Shown here piece by piece: positions 17,758-26,763 of a DNA stretch of 64,000 nt. Both the position numbers and the translations under genes were made by a program. Source of the stretch: Anaerolineae bacterium (GTDB lineage: Bacteria; Chloroflexota; Anaerolineae; Anaerolineales; Villigracilaceae); contig JAFLCE010000011.1 of assembly GCA_017303655.1 (NCBI GenBank), positions 1 through 64,000 on the forward strand. The letters run 5' to 3'. The notes beneath the pieces were generated by a model. That model was not told the origin of the DNA and did no database searches. It saw only the letters and a list, made by a program, of their open reading frames with translations. Each line of letters begins with the position of its first letter. Position 1 is the first letter of the stretch.

Positions 17758-20061
17758 TTATGCGCTTTCGGGCACGATCTCTTCCAACAAAAAGCTTTCG
17801 GAACAGTTCGTACATTGCGCTTCACGTTTATTAGCGATCACCAGCAATCCATTGCATTTTGGGCAAGGCTTGGCAAGCGGTTTCTTCCAGGTGGTGAAAT
17901 CGCAATTCGGATAATTGGCGCACCCATAAAACGTTCGTCCTTTGCGCGTACGGCGTTCCACCATGTCACCGCCGTCTTTCGGACAGGCAACACCGATCTT
18001 CTCCAACCACGGCTCGGTATAGCGACAGGTTGGGAAATTGCCGCAGGAAATGAATTTCCCAAAACGCCCATAACGGATTACCAATTCTCCACCGCAATCG
18101 GGGCATTGCCTACCGATCGGCTCAGGCTCCGACTTGGCAACCGGCATCTCGGCTTGTGCCTTTTTGACATCTTCAGAAAATGGCGTATAGAACTCACGAA
18201 TGGCATCAGTCCAGAGCATTTCGCCTTCGGCGATCTTATCCAGATCTTCTTCCATATGAGCCGTGAAATTAAAGTCTACAACTTCGGGGAAGTATTGCGC
18301 CATCAAGTCATTGACCTGAATACCCATGTCTGTGGGGATAAGGCGTTTCTCTTCGCGCAAGGCATATCCGCGAGCCTGGATCGTGGATATGGTCGGCGCA
18401 TAGGTGGAAGGACGCCCAATGCCATTTTCTTCCAAGGCTTGCACCAAAGACGCTTCAGAGAAGCGCGGCGGTGGCTGTGTGAAATGTTGCTCGGGAATCA
18501 AACGCACCAACTCTTGCACTTGTCCCTCTGCCACCCCGGCAGGGATCTTCACGTCATCTTCTTCTTCGGTTTTGGCGTCTTCATTCTTGGCTTCTTCGTA
18601 GACCACCATAAACCCTGGGAATTTTATAGCCGACCCGGAAGCTCGAAGCAAATACTCATGCTCCTTGGTTTTGCCGGTCACTTCAACTTGAAGCGTATCG
18701 TATACCGCCGCTTCCATTTGAGATGCAACAAAACGCTGCCAGATCAAGCGGTACAGCTTGAACATGGCTGGCTCAAGAAACTCTTTGATCTTCTCCGGCT
18801 CACGCATCACTGCGGTAGGACGAACGGCTTCATGGGCTTCTTGCGCATTGGCAGACTTAGTCTTATAGACCGGAGGCTCGGGAGGTAGATAATCGGTGCC
18901 ATATTTACCAGACACGAATTCACGAACCTCATTCTGAGCAATGGTTGAGACATTGGTCGAGTCGGTACGCATATAAGTGATAAGACCAGTCGTGCCTCCT
19001 TCACCAACGTCTTGACCTTCATATAGTCCCTGTGCCAACGCCATGGTTCGGCGAGCTGTGAAGCCAAGTTTACGCGAGGCCTCCTGTTGCAAGGTGGAGG
19101 TTGTAAAGGGCGCAGAGGGTTTTCGACGACGCTCTCCGCGTTTGACCTTTGAAATGGCAAAAGAAGCAGTTTCGAGGTCATAGAGAAGCGGCTTAACCGA
19201 TTCTTCATTGGAGAGTTCAGGCTCTTTTTCATCCACACGCACAAGTTTGGCGGTGAAGTTCGATTTCAATTTTTCCGGTTTGAACTCGGCATGGATCGTC
19301 CAATATTCCACCGGCTTGAAAGCGTCGATCTCACGCTCACGATCCACGATGATGCGCAATGCCACAGATTGCACACGACCCGCAGAGAGACGTCCGCGCA
19401 CTTTTTCCCAAAGAATTGGGCTAATGCTATACCCAACCAAACGATCAAGCACGCGGCGCGCCTGCTGTGCATTGACGAGGTTCATATCAATGTTACGGGG
19501 ATGAGAGAACGCCTCTGCCACCGCCGGGGCTGTGATCTCATGAAAGACCACACGCTTCGTCCGTTCGGGTTCAATGCCTGCTGCTTCCATCAAATGCCAT
19601 GAAATCGATTCGCCTTCGCGGTCGGGATCGGTTGCGAGGAAGATTTCTTCGGCTTTCTTCGCCAATAGCTTGATCTCTTTGACCACATCCTTCTTTTCAT
19701 TTGGCACACGATATTTAGGCTCGAAATTATTATCCACATCCACAGAAAGCTGCGACTTCAACAAGTCGCGTACATGCCCCACCGAAGCGCGGACGGTATA
19801 GCCTTTCCCCAGGAACCGCCCCACGGTTTTTGCTTTGGCAGGCGATTCTACGATCACCAGTTTGCCTTCACGCACTTCCACCTTCACAGGCTTGGGTGGT
19901 GGAATCAAACCAGCATGGGCATCTGTTTTTCCCATGCGAAAAAGTTTTGTGCCGCAAACGGGGCAAATACCGGTTGTCACTGCAGACGACTTGGCGTTGA
20001 AAGCCGCCACAGGGTCTTGTATTTCCCGTTTGGTCTTGCACTTCATACAATAAGCTTCCAT
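17758..20061 (-). CDS. topA: DNA topoisomerase I with N-terminal zinc ribbon
   Basis: Type IA topoisomerase. The start is placed at 20061 (MEAYCMKCKTKREI, 767 aa) because GGAGGA lies ten bases upstream on the minus strand and it begins exactly at a DUF5679-type zinc ribbon (CxxC at 5/8 and 33/36). ATG 20127 is in frame but adjoins the previous gene's terminator. The Toprim domain runs from KLVIVESPAKAKTVGRFLG with DPDREGE. The catalytic Tyr363 lies in LITYMRTDSTN. Three C-terminal zinc motifs follow (CPDCGGEL, CPKDGGDM, CPKCNGLL). It relaxes negative supercoils. Confidence 0.93.
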   Translation of the reverse strand: MEAYCMKCKTKREIQDPVAAFNAKSSAVTTGICPVCGTKLFRMGKTDAHAGLIPPPKPVKVEVREGKLVIVESPAKAKTVGRFLGKGYTVRASVGHVRDLLKSQLSVDVDNNFEPKYRVPNEKKDVVKEIKLLAKKAEEIFLATDPDREGESISWHLMEAAGIEPERTKRVVFHEITAPAVAEAFSHPRNIDMNLVNAQQARRVLDRLVGYSISPILWEKVRGRLSAGRVQSVALRIIVDREREIDAFKPVEYWTIHAEFKPEKLKSNFTAKLVRVDEKEPELSNEESVKPLLYDLETASFAISKVKRGERRRKPSAPFTTSTLQQEASRKLGFTARRTMALAQGLYEGQDVGEGGTTGLITYMRTDSTNVSTIAQNEVREFVSGKYGTDYLPPEPPVYKTKSANAQEAHEAVRPTAVMREPEKIKEFLEPAMFKLYRLIWQRFVASQMEAAVYDTLQVEVTGKTKEHEYLLRASGSAIKFPGFMVVYEEAKNEDAKTEEEDDVKIPAGVAEGQVQELVRLIPEQHFTQPPPRFSEASLVQALEENGIGRPSTYAPTISTIQARGYALREEKRLIPTDMGIQVNDLMAQYFPEVVDFNFTAHMEEDLDKIAEGEMLWTDAIREFYTPFSEDVKKAQAEMPVAKSEPEPIGRQCPDCGGELVIRYGRFGKFISCGNFPTCRYTEPWLEKIGVACPKDGGDMVERRTRKGRTFYGCANYPNCDFTTWKKPLAKPCPKCNGLLVIANKREAQCTNCSESFLLEEIVPESA

Positions 20062-20127
20062 CTGTTTGTAGTCCTCCAACATGCCCACAATAGCACTAGA
20101 AACCACTGAGGGGTATTCCGTTTGCAT

Positions 20128-20161
20128 AAAAAATATCCCGTAAGGATAAACCTTACGGGAT
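20128..20161 (-). terminator. Terminator downstream of the mannose-1-phosphate guanylyltransferase gene
   Basis: On the minus strand an 11-bp perfect stem (20161-20151 with 20145-20135, 5-base loop) is followed by TATTTTTT. It lies between the guanylyltransferase stop and the preferred topA start. Confidence 0.85.
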
Positions 20162-20249
20162 GGACATTCTACAACACATCTCTGTTTTTTTGCAAACGTG
20201 AATTTTTCGAGCGAAAACCATTCAGTATCATTTGCATAAAACCGCAGGG

Positions 20250-21353
20250 TTAAAGATACTTTTCCTGCCTATGTTTCTTCAAGTGTTCGACTACATCTTT
20301 AACCTTTTGCGACTGGTCCGTCTTACAGATCAGCAGGGCATCTCCTGTATCCACAACGACCATATCGTCCACGCCAATGGTCACCACCAACCGGTCTGAG
20401 CTGCCGCCATAGATCAAGGTGTTATTCGTTTCGAGTGCCAAATGCAAAGAGGCACTGGTGGCGATATTGCCATTCATATCTGGCAAAAGCACTTCGAAGA
20501 GTGAAGACCACGAACCAACATCACTCCAACCTAAACCGCCAGCAGGTAAAACAGCAACCTTCTCGGCTTTTTCCATAATGCCATAATCGACAGTTTCATT
20601 CTTCAAACCGGGCCAGATCTTTTTCAAGACTTCTTCTCGATTCGGAGAATCCCATGCGGTGCCGATCTCGTTCAATGCTTTTCCAAGGGCAGGCATTTGT
20701 CTGTGGATCTCACCCATAATGGCGTCAGCCCGCCAGATGAACATGCCGCTATTCCACGAGTGACCGCCCATGCGTAACAACTGTTGAGCTGTTTCTTCGT
20801 TTGGTTTTTCTCTAAAACTTTGCACCGTATAAACGGGATATTTGTATTCACCCTTTAATGGTGTGCCCTGTTGGATGTACCCATAGGCTGTGGAAGGCAT
20901 CGTAGGCGTAATGCCTAAAGTGACCAGATAATTATCCGCTGCGACATCAAAGGCGGCTTTCAACAGATAGTGAAATAGGTCTACGTTTCGTATGAAATGG
21001 TCCGATGGCAAGATCGCCATGGAGGCTTGTGGGTCACGCTTTTGCAGCACCATCGCCGCCAACCCCACCACGGAGGCTGTCCCACGTGGAGCCGGTTCGA
21101 TCAGGTAATTTTCCTCGGGCAGTTCAGGGGCTTGTTGCTTCATTTCAAGCACCTGCTCTTCCACCGTCACGACCAAGATGCGTTCGGGTGGAAATAGTTC
21201 CTTCAAGCGGGCAACTGTGCTCTGGAATAAAGTCTCCTGCCCGATCAACGGCAAGAGCTGCTTGGGTTTATCCTTACGTGAAAGGGGCCATAAACGTGTC
21301 CCGCCGCCGCCTGCCATAATGACGGCATATGCATGTGAAAAATCTGCTGCCAT
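20250..21353 (-). CDS. manC: Mannose-1-phosphate guanylyltransferase
   Basis: 367-aa nucleotidyltransferase making GDP-mannose from mannose-1-phosphate and GTP. The N-terminal signature is MAGGGGTRLWPLSRKDKPKQ, followed by LPSDHFI and FVEKP-like FREKPNEETA blocks and WNSGMFIWRADAI. The C-terminus is short, without the isomerase cupin found in bifunctional ManC/AlgA. It lies 11 bases downstream of dprA on the same strand. It may feed the polyprenol-mannose transferase at 6.8-7.5 kb, although the two genes are not linked. Confidence 0.92.
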   Translation of the reverse strand: MAADFSHAYAVIMAGGGGTRLWPLSRKDKPKQLLPLIGQETLFQSTVARLKELFPPERILVVTVEEQVLEMKQQAPELPEENYLIEPAPRGTASVVGLAAMVLQKRDPQASMAILPSDHFIRNVDLFHYLLKAAFDVAADNYLVTLGITPTMPSTAYGYIQQGTPLKGEYKYPVYTVQSFREKPNEETAQQLLRMGGHSWNSGMFIWRADAIMGEIHRQMPALGKALNEIGTAWDSPNREEVLKKIWPGLKNETVDYGIMEKAEKVAVLPAGGLGWSDVGSWSSLFEVLLPDMNGNIATSASLHLALETNNTLIYGGSSDRLVVTIGVDDMVVVDTGDALLICKTDQSQKVKDVVEHLKKHRQEKYL

Positions 21354-21364
21354 AGTGATGCCTC

Positions 21365-22489
21365 CTAGGTTGTGTAATCAGACTGTTCTTCACGAACAGC
21401 CACGTAATTCATACCACCAACCTGCCGCACCATACCTTTCAATTCCATCATAGTAAGGGTGGCAGATATTTTTTCGATCGGCAAATTAGCCTGATTGCGA
21501 ATTTCATCCACATGCAGAGGCTCTCTGCCAAGGACATTCAAAACAAGTGCCTCGGTTTCATCAGAAGGCAAAGCCCTGCGTGCCGTTTTATGATCGCCCA
21601 TACGGGTTAAGTCCAGAGCTTGCATCAGATCTGCCGGGGTCAATAAAGGTTGTGCCCCTTTTTGGATCAAGCGATTGGTGCCTTTGCTCTGCGGTGCAAG
21701 AATACTGCCCGGCACAGCAAAGATCTCACGCCCTTGGTCTGCGGCAAATTCTGCAGTGATCAAAGCCCCGCTGGTTTCCGCAGCCTCAATAACGACAACC
21801 GCTAATGACAAGCCTGAAATAATTCGATTACGCGGCGGGAAGTTTGAAGCATCTGGCGGCGTGCCCACGGCATAGTCGCTGATGACTGCGCCACGCGCCA
21901 TGATCTGCTCGGCAAGCCCACGATGTTCAGGCGGGTAGATCTTATCCACACCAGAGCCGAGAACCGCCAACGTCCGCCCGCCTGCTTTGAGTGCGGCTTG
22001 ATGCGCAATCGCATCCACTCCACGGGCGAGTCCACTCACGACGGTGATTCCATTCCCGGCCAGGAAAGAAGCGATCTCTTCCGTCACCTGCCGCCCATAC
22101 GGCGTGACCTTGCGCGTGCCTACTATCGCAACCGCAAAAACATCATCATCAACATACTCGCCGCGCAAATATAGAATTGGCGGCGGTTGATCGATTTCTC
22201 TTAATCGGGATGGATAGGATTCGTCTGCCCAGGTGAGGATTTGAATGCCTTGCGCTTCGATCTTTGCCCAAACCTGGTCCAGATCTATTTGCTTTTTCGC
22301 CCCGAGAACTTTCTCTGCCAACTTTGCGCTCAAGCCGGCTTCCATTAACTGACTCGCATCTGCGTTCCACGCCGAAGCAAGGTCGCCAAAATAAGCGACC
22401 AGCCCCTGCATGCGGACTGCGCCAATGCCTTTTATAAGATTGAACCCGATCCAATATTTCTTTTCGTCCATGCGTGGAAATTGTATCAT
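21365..22489 (-). CDS. dprA: DNA-processing protein DprA
   Basis: 374 aa. The N-terminal helical HhH/SAM-like region starts WIGFNLIKGIGAVRMQGL. The central Rossmann domain binds ssDNA and loads RecA (VGTRKVTPYGRQVTEEI, SGLARGVDAIAHQAAL, GSGVDKIYPPEHRGL, FPPRNRIISGLS). A C-terminal winged-helix (DML1-like) segment contains LVLNVLGREPLHVDEIRNQA. The start could also be ATG 22471 (MDEKKYWIGF). Its role is in natural transformation and recombination. It follows rimM by 24 bases on the same strand. Confidence 0.93.
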   Translation of the reverse strand: MIQFPRMDEKKYWIGFNLIKGIGAVRMQGLVAYFGDLASAWNADASQLMEAGLSAKLAEKVLGAKKQIDLDQVWAKIEAQGIQILTWADESYPSRLREIDQPPPILYLRGEYVDDDVFAVAIVGTRKVTPYGRQVTEEIASFLAGNGITVVSGLARGVDAIAHQAALKAGGRTLAVLGSGVDKIYPPEHRGLAEQIMARGAVISDYAVGTPPDASNFPPRNRIISGLSLAVVVIEAAETSGALITAEFAADQGREIFAVPGSILAPQSKGTNRLIQKGAQPLLTPADLMQALDLTRMGDHKTARRALPSDETEALVLNVLGREPLHVDEIRNQANLPIEKISATLTMMELKGMVRQVGGMNYVAVREEQSDYTT

Positions 22490-22513
22490 TCCCCGTAAAA
22501 TGTTTTGAGCTGA

Positions 22514-23053
22514 TTAATCCACCAAGCCATCCAAAAGGTGAACTTTCATGCGCTTTTCGGGCATATTCGTTTCGAGAACAACATCCGGGATGGCAGGCAA
22601 AAGAATCTCTTTGCCCGTGCTATTACGCACAACGTAAACATCATTTGCGCCGGTCTCGATAATTTCAACGATCTCGCCTAGGAGATTTCCACCATCATCT
22701 TCAACGCTTAACCCAACGAGTTCATACTTATAGTGTTTCCCTACTGGCAAAGCAGGCACTTCGCTCGACTTTACATACACCCACTGATTGCGAAAACGCG
22801 CAACGGCTTCAGGAGTTTCAAATCCGCGGATCCTCACCAACATACCATTGGCATGCAGGCGCGCGCCACCCAATGTAAAGGCTTCATGTCTTTCACCCAC
22901 ATAAACCTTACGCCCATCTTTGATACGATCAGGAAAATCAGTATGCAGGTCCATGATCAACTCGCCCTGCACCCCATGCGCACGGCGGAGAAAACCAATC
23001 GCCAGATAAACAGACTCGCCGTTTGGCGAGCCCGCGTTGTTTTCTGTGCTCAT
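22514..23053 (-). CDS. rimM: 16S rRNA processing protein RimM
   Basis: 179 aa, the normal family length. The N-terminal RimM domain (VYLAIGFLRRAHGVQGELIM) is followed by a C-terminal PRC-barrel (HYKYELVGLSVEDDGGNLLGE, GKEILLPAIPDVV). It helps 30S maturation and binds S19. Its ATG overlaps the stop of the KH-domain gene by one base (TAATG), indicating translational coupling in the usual rpsP - KH - rimM order. The trmD and rplS genes that often follow are absent, and dprA comes next instead. Confidence 0.95.
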   Translation of the reverse strand: MSTENNAGSPNGESVYLAIGFLRRAHGVQGELIMDLHTDFPDRIKDGRKVYVGERHEAFTLGGARLHANGMLVRIRGFETPEAVARFRNQWVYVKSSEVPALPVGKHYKYELVGLSVEDDGGNLLGEIVEIIETGANDVYVVRNSTGKEILLPAIPDVVLETNMPEKRMKVHLLDGLVD

Positions 23054-23286
23054 TAGGAGGGTTCCGTTACATCGAGCGTGGCTTGCTTGCCCTGACGTTC
23101 CGCCGTTACTCGCAACAGCGCGCGGATGGCATTCGCCACTTTTCCGCCTTTGCCAATGACCCGCCCCATATCTTCTTTGGCAACACTCAATTCAATACGC
23201 GGACGATTTCCCTTGGTTTCGGTGACAACTACTTCTTCGGGGTGATCCACAAGAGATTTGGCAATGTATTCAATCAGGTCTTTCAT
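23053..23286 (-). CDS. khpA: KH-domain RNA-binding protein (KhpA/YlqC family)
   Basis: 77-aa single KH domain with the RNA-binding GxxG loop in RVIGKGGKVANAIRAL, the standard small protein between rpsP and rimM. It ends in an overlap with rimM. It is separated from rpsP by an 82-base gap with a palindrome. Confidence 0.95.
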   Translation of the reverse strand: MKDLIEYIAKSLVDHPEEVVVTETKGNRPRIELSVAKEDMGRVIGKGGKVANAIRALLRVTAERQGKQATLDVTEPS

Positions 23287-23307
23287 GAGAGGCTTCCTCT
23301 TTTACAC

Positions 23308-23345
23308 ATTACGGATTACGCAATTCGTGACGCGTAATCCGTAAT
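23308..23345. repeat. 14-bp perfect inverted repeat between rpsP and khpA
   Basis: ATTACGGATTACGC (23308-23321) faces GCGTAATCCGTAAT (23332-23345) with a 10-base loop that itself contains a half-like ATTCGTGACGC. It has no T-run. It has the form of a dispersed REP-like palindrome rather than a terminator. Confidence 0.6.
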
Positions 23346-23368
23346 GATGAGTTCTTACAATAGTAGGT

Positions 23369-23710
23369 CTACTTGCTGGTCTTAACCGGCGCAGCGCGTT
23401 TGACTTCAGCGGCGGCAGCTTCTGCAACCAAGGTTTCCACGGCTTCGCCCTTCTTGAAGCGCTCGAAGCGCTCGAGGGTTCCAGATGTCTTGAAAATCTG
23501 TGCCACAGATTCGGTCGGCTGAGCGCCGTTCTTCATCCAGTGGTAAATGCGCTCTTCATTTATTTTGATAGTGGCGGGATCGGTGCGCGGGTTGTACACG
23601 CCCAAAATTTCCAAAAAGCGACCATCGCGGGGGGCTTCCTTGTCCGCAGCGATGATGCGGTACGTGGGTTGGCCTTTGAGACCAATACGACGTAAACGAA
23701 TTCTTACCAT
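23369..23710 (-). CDS. rpsP: 30S ribosomal protein S16
   Basis: 113 aa. The S16 core is MVRIRLRRIGLKGQPTYRII, then ADKEAPRDGRFLEILGVYNP and INEERIYHWMKNGAQPTESV. It carries a somewhat long C-terminal extension rich in Ala/Glu/Lys (AEAAAAEVKRAAPVKTSK). It heads the rpsP-khpA-rimM group, downstream of ffh on the same strand. Confidence 0.96.
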   Translation of the reverse strand: MVRIRLRRIGLKGQPTYRIIAADKEAPRDGRFLEILGVYNPRTDPATIKINEERIYHWMKNGAQPTESVAQIFKTSGTLERFERFKKGEAVETLVAEAAAAEVKRAAPVKTSK

Positions 23711-23821
23711 TTTAAACGTACTCCTTTAGGTTTTGTTTACGTTTCAGACAGGCACTAGAGCCAAGGGGATGTGCGGGCTGAAATCGCGGGCTGTATTTTA
23801 CCAGAGAATAAGGGTTTTTCT

Positions 23822-25144
23822 CTACCCAAACATCCTGCCCAAGCCTTTACCGCCCGTCTTTTGGATCATTTTCATCATCTTTTGCGTCTCGCGGAACTGC
23901 TTGATGAGGCGGTTCACATCCTGAACATCCATGCCGGAACCGGCGGCGATGCGGCGGCGGCGGGAGGCGTTTAAAAGATCGGGGTCGCGGCGTTCTTTTA
24001 GCGTCATCGAATTGATAATCGCTTCTGACTGTTTGAATTGATTTTCAACTAGTGACGGGTCTATACCACGCGCAGCCTGCCCCATTTGCCCGGGCAGCAT
24101 CTCCATGATCTGTGAGAGCGGACCCATCTTTTTCATTTGATTCATCTGTTCGAGCCAGTCTTCGAGCGAGAAGCTGCCCTTCATCAGCTTCTGAGCCTGC
24201 TTCTCAGCAGTCTGCTGATCGAACATGGCTTCAGCTTTTTCGATCAAACCGATCATATCGCCCATGCCCAAAATACGCGAGGACAAACGTGAAGGGTCAT
24301 AACTTTCAAGCGCGTCCAGTTTTTCGCCGGTACCGATGAATTTGATCGGTACGCCCGTCACGGAACGAATCGAGATCGCCGCGCCGCCGCGTGAGTCGCC
24401 ATCCATTTTGGTGAGGACAAGACCCGTAAGGTTGATGGCTTCTTTGAAGCCTTGAGCGATATTTAACGCTTCCTGACCGATCATGGAATCGATGACCAGC
24501 AGCGTATCCACCGGGTTAACATTGGCATGGATGGCTTTCAATTCATCCATTAGATTCGCATCCATCTGCGACCGACCGGCTGTATCGACCAGCACCAAGC
24601 TGTACCCGCCTTTGTCAGCTTTATCTAGTGCACGCTTCGCAAGTTCTGGCGGCGTGATGGAGGTATCCGCTTCCACATCCACACCGACGCGTTCGCCAAG
24701 TTGTTGCAATTGTTTGACAGCCGCTGGGCGATAGGGATCACCAGCAACCATGAGAATACGCTCGCCTTTGGATTTGAGCAGACGGGCTAATTTTCCGGTG
24801 ATCGTGGTCTTACCAGCGCCTTGCAGACCGACCATCATCACCACGCGAGGTTTAGGACCCGTGAGGTTAAGCGGAGCAGGTTCGCCGAGTGTGCCGATAA
24901 GTTCTTCATTGACGATCTTGATGATTTGCTGACCTGGGTTCAGTGCCTTTGATACTTCTGCACCAACGGCACGTTCGCGCACTTTGGCAATGAAGGTTTT
25001 GACCACGCTGAAATGCACATCGGCTTCAAGCAGAGCGAGGCGCACTTCTTTCATGGCGGCATCTACGTCCGCTTCGGAGAGTTTGCCGCGTTTGCGTAGA
25101 TTATCAAATATCTGGTTGAGTCGTCCGGTAAGAGTTTCAAACAT
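23822..25144 (-). CDS. ffh: Signal recognition particle protein Ffh
   Basis: 440-aa SRP54-type GTPase. The N domain is MFETLTGRLNQIFDNLRKRG. The G domain has G1 GLQGAGKTTITGKLA, DTAGRSQMD (G3) and LTKMDGDSRGGAAIS. The M domain contains the methionine-rich MNQMKKMGPLSQIMEMLPGQ and the SRP RNA-binding SRRRRIAAGSGM motif. It targets nascent membrane proteins with 4.5S RNA and FtsY. No SRP RNA was recognised beside it. Confidence 0.96.
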   Translation of the reverse strand: MFETLTGRLNQIFDNLRKRGKLSEADVDAAMKEVRLALLEADVHFSVVKTFIAKVRERAVGAEVSKALNPGQQIIKIVNEELIGTLGEPAPLNLTGPKPRVVMMVGLQGAGKTTITGKLARLLKSKGERILMVAGDPYRPAAVKQLQQLGERVGVDVEADTSITPPELAKRALDKADKGGYSLVLVDTAGRSQMDANLMDELKAIHANVNPVDTLLVIDSMIGQEALNIAQGFKEAINLTGLVLTKMDGDSRGGAAISIRSVTGVPIKFIGTGEKLDALESYDPSRLSSRILGMGDMIGLIEKAEAMFDQQTAEKQAQKLMKGSFSLEDWLEQMNQMKKMGPLSQIMEMLPGQMGQAARGIDPSLVENQFKQSEAIINSMTLKERRDPDLLNASRRRRIAAGSGMDVQDVNRLIKQFRETQKMMKMIQKTGGKGLGRMFG

Positions 25145-25275
25145 ATTAGATGAGACCCTGTGTTTTGCAGGGTAGCAGGATTCCTTTTCAGTGTAGGAAA
25201 GGGATTTTAGCGTGTAGCAGGTTGAGGGTCAAGCAGGAAGCGCCAGGTGTTAACATCCCATTTACGTAATGGTGC

Positions 25276-25304
25276 TTTACATCCCCGTCGAAACTCCTTA
25301 TACT
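25276..25304 (+). promoter_or_regulatory. Promoter of the UMF1-type transporter
   Basis: TTTACA (25276-25281), a 17-base spacer, TATACT (25299-25304), 42 bases before the start codon. Confidence 0.7.
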
Positions 25305-25345
25305 GGCGCGTGTTCTCTTAGTATCCTTAAACTCATGGAGGAACC

Positions 25346-26713
25346 ATGGCAACAGAAGCAATGGTCAACGATAGGAAAGAGATCTTTGGTTGGGCAATGT
25401 ACGATTGGGCGAATTCTGCCTTTAGCACAACCGTGGGGACAGTATTTTTAGGTCCGTATGTGGCAAATTTGGCGCGGACGGCTGCGGAAGCAGCGGGGAC
25501 AACTACGGTTTCATTTTTAGGAATCCCTGTTGCACCTGATTCATTTTTACCGTATTGCATTTCATTCTCAGTGGGTATGCAGGTTTTGTTCCTGCCGATC
25601 CTTGGGGCAATCGCAGATTATTCTCACCTGCGTAAACGAATGATGCAGATCTTCGCTACGATCGGTGCAATCGCGACGCTCTTGATGTTCTTGGTGACGG
25701 GCGACTTATGGTGGTTGGGCGGTGTGCTTTTCATTGTTGCCAACCTTGCCTTTGGCGCTGCCATCGTTTTCTATAACGCCTATCTGCCAGACATTGCCAG
25801 TGAGGAGGAGCGCGACCGGGTTTCCTCGTATGGTTGGGCAATGGGTTATATGGGCGGCGGTATTTTGCTGGCGCTGAATTTGGCGTTCTTTATTTTCAGC
25901 GAAGATATTGGTGTGCCAAGCTCGCTGGCTGTGAGAATCAATCTTGCTTCGGCAGGCATTTGGTGGCTGGGATTTGCATTCATCACATGGAGTCGACTCC
26001 GCCCTCGCCATGCCGCACGCTCTTTGCCCGCTGGTGAAACCTATGCAAGCATTGGCTTCAAGCAATTGAAAAAGACGTTCAGCGAAGTGAGACACTTCCC
26101 TGAGACGATGAAATTCCTGCTGGCATACTTTCTTTACAACGACGGCATTCAAACCGTCATTGCGGTGGCAGCCACATTTGCAGCGGCACCACTGATTCAG
26201 GGCGGGCTTGAACAAGGTCAGACCACACTTACGGCTGTTATTCTGATGATCCAGTTCGTGGCGTTCTTCGGGGCGTTGTTCTGGGGCAGGCTGGCTGGAT
26301 GGATCGGCGCAAAGCAATCGGTGATCGTCAGTTTGGTCATCTGGTCCGGTGTTGTCATCTATGCTTATGGCGGTTTGAAAGGTGAAAATGTCACTGCGCA
26401 ATTTTTTGTGCTGGGAATTTTCATTGCCCTCGTCATGGGCGGCTCGCAAGCCATCAGCCGTAGTTTGTTCGCGCAGATGATTCCCAAGGGCAAGGAAGCA
26501 GAATTCTTTGCTTTTTACGAGATCAGTGAACGCGGTACCTCGTGGATCGGTCCGTTGGTGTTCGGGTTGGCGAATCAGATCTTTGGGAATTTGCGCATCG
26601 CGATCCTGGCATTGATCTTCTTCTTCATTATGGGCTTGATCTTGCTGCCCTTCGTGAATGTTAACAAAGCCATTACGGATGCTAAAAAATACGACGGCAA
26701 TACAGTCAGCTAG
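25346..26713 (+). CDS. MFS transporter, UMF1/Atg22-like family
   Basis: 455 aa with about 12 hydrophobic helices. The N-terminus IFGWAMYDWANSAFSTTVGT is the hallmark of the UMF1 branch of the major facilitator superfamily. Other visible features are the DIASEEERDRVSSYGWAMGYMGGG loop after TM4 and QAISRSLFAQMIPKGKEAEF in the second half. The substrate is unknown; relatives in fungi export amino acids from vacuoles. The start has GGAGGA just three bases upstream. The gene is monocistronic, with its own promoter and a strong terminator. Confidence 0.9.
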   Translation: MATEAMVNDRKEIFGWAMYDWANSAFSTTVGTVFLGPYVANLARTAAEAAGTTTVSFLGIPVAPDSFLPYCISFSVGMQVLFLPILGAIADYSHLRKRMMQIFATIGAIATLLMFLVTGDLWWLGGVLFIVANLAFGAAIVFYNAYLPDIASEEERDRVSSYGWAMGYMGGGILLALNLAFFIFSEDIGVPSSLAVRINLASAGIWWLGFAFITWSRLRPRHAARSLPAGETYASIGFKQLKKTFSEVRHFPETMKFLLAYFLYNDGIQTVIAVAATFAAAPLIQGGLEQGQTTLTAVILMIQFVAFFGALFWGRLAGWIGAKQSVIVSLVIWSGVVIYAYGGLKGENVTAQFFVLGIFIALVMGGSQAISRSLFAQMIPKGKEAEFFAFYEISERGTSWIGPLVFGLANQIFGNLRIAILALIFFFIMGLILLPFVNVNKAITDAKKYDGNTVS

Positions 26714-26725
26714 TAAATTCTCAAC

Positions 26726-26762
26726 AAAAACGAGCGCGGACGAAAGTCCGCGCTCGTTTTTT
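26726..26762. terminator. Bidirectional terminator with GAAA tetraloop
   Basis: 11-bp GC-rich stem (26731-26741 with 26746-26756), loop GAAA, with A- and T-runs on the two sides, between convergent genes. Confidence 0.92.
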
Positions 26763-26763
26763 A

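Noticed and set aside
25145-25345. SRP (4.5S/ffs) RNA beside ffh
   Set aside because: A segment resembling GGAAG-C is present, but the canonical GGAAGCAGCC loop and a matching helix are missing. The stretch is explained by the promoter at 25276-25304.
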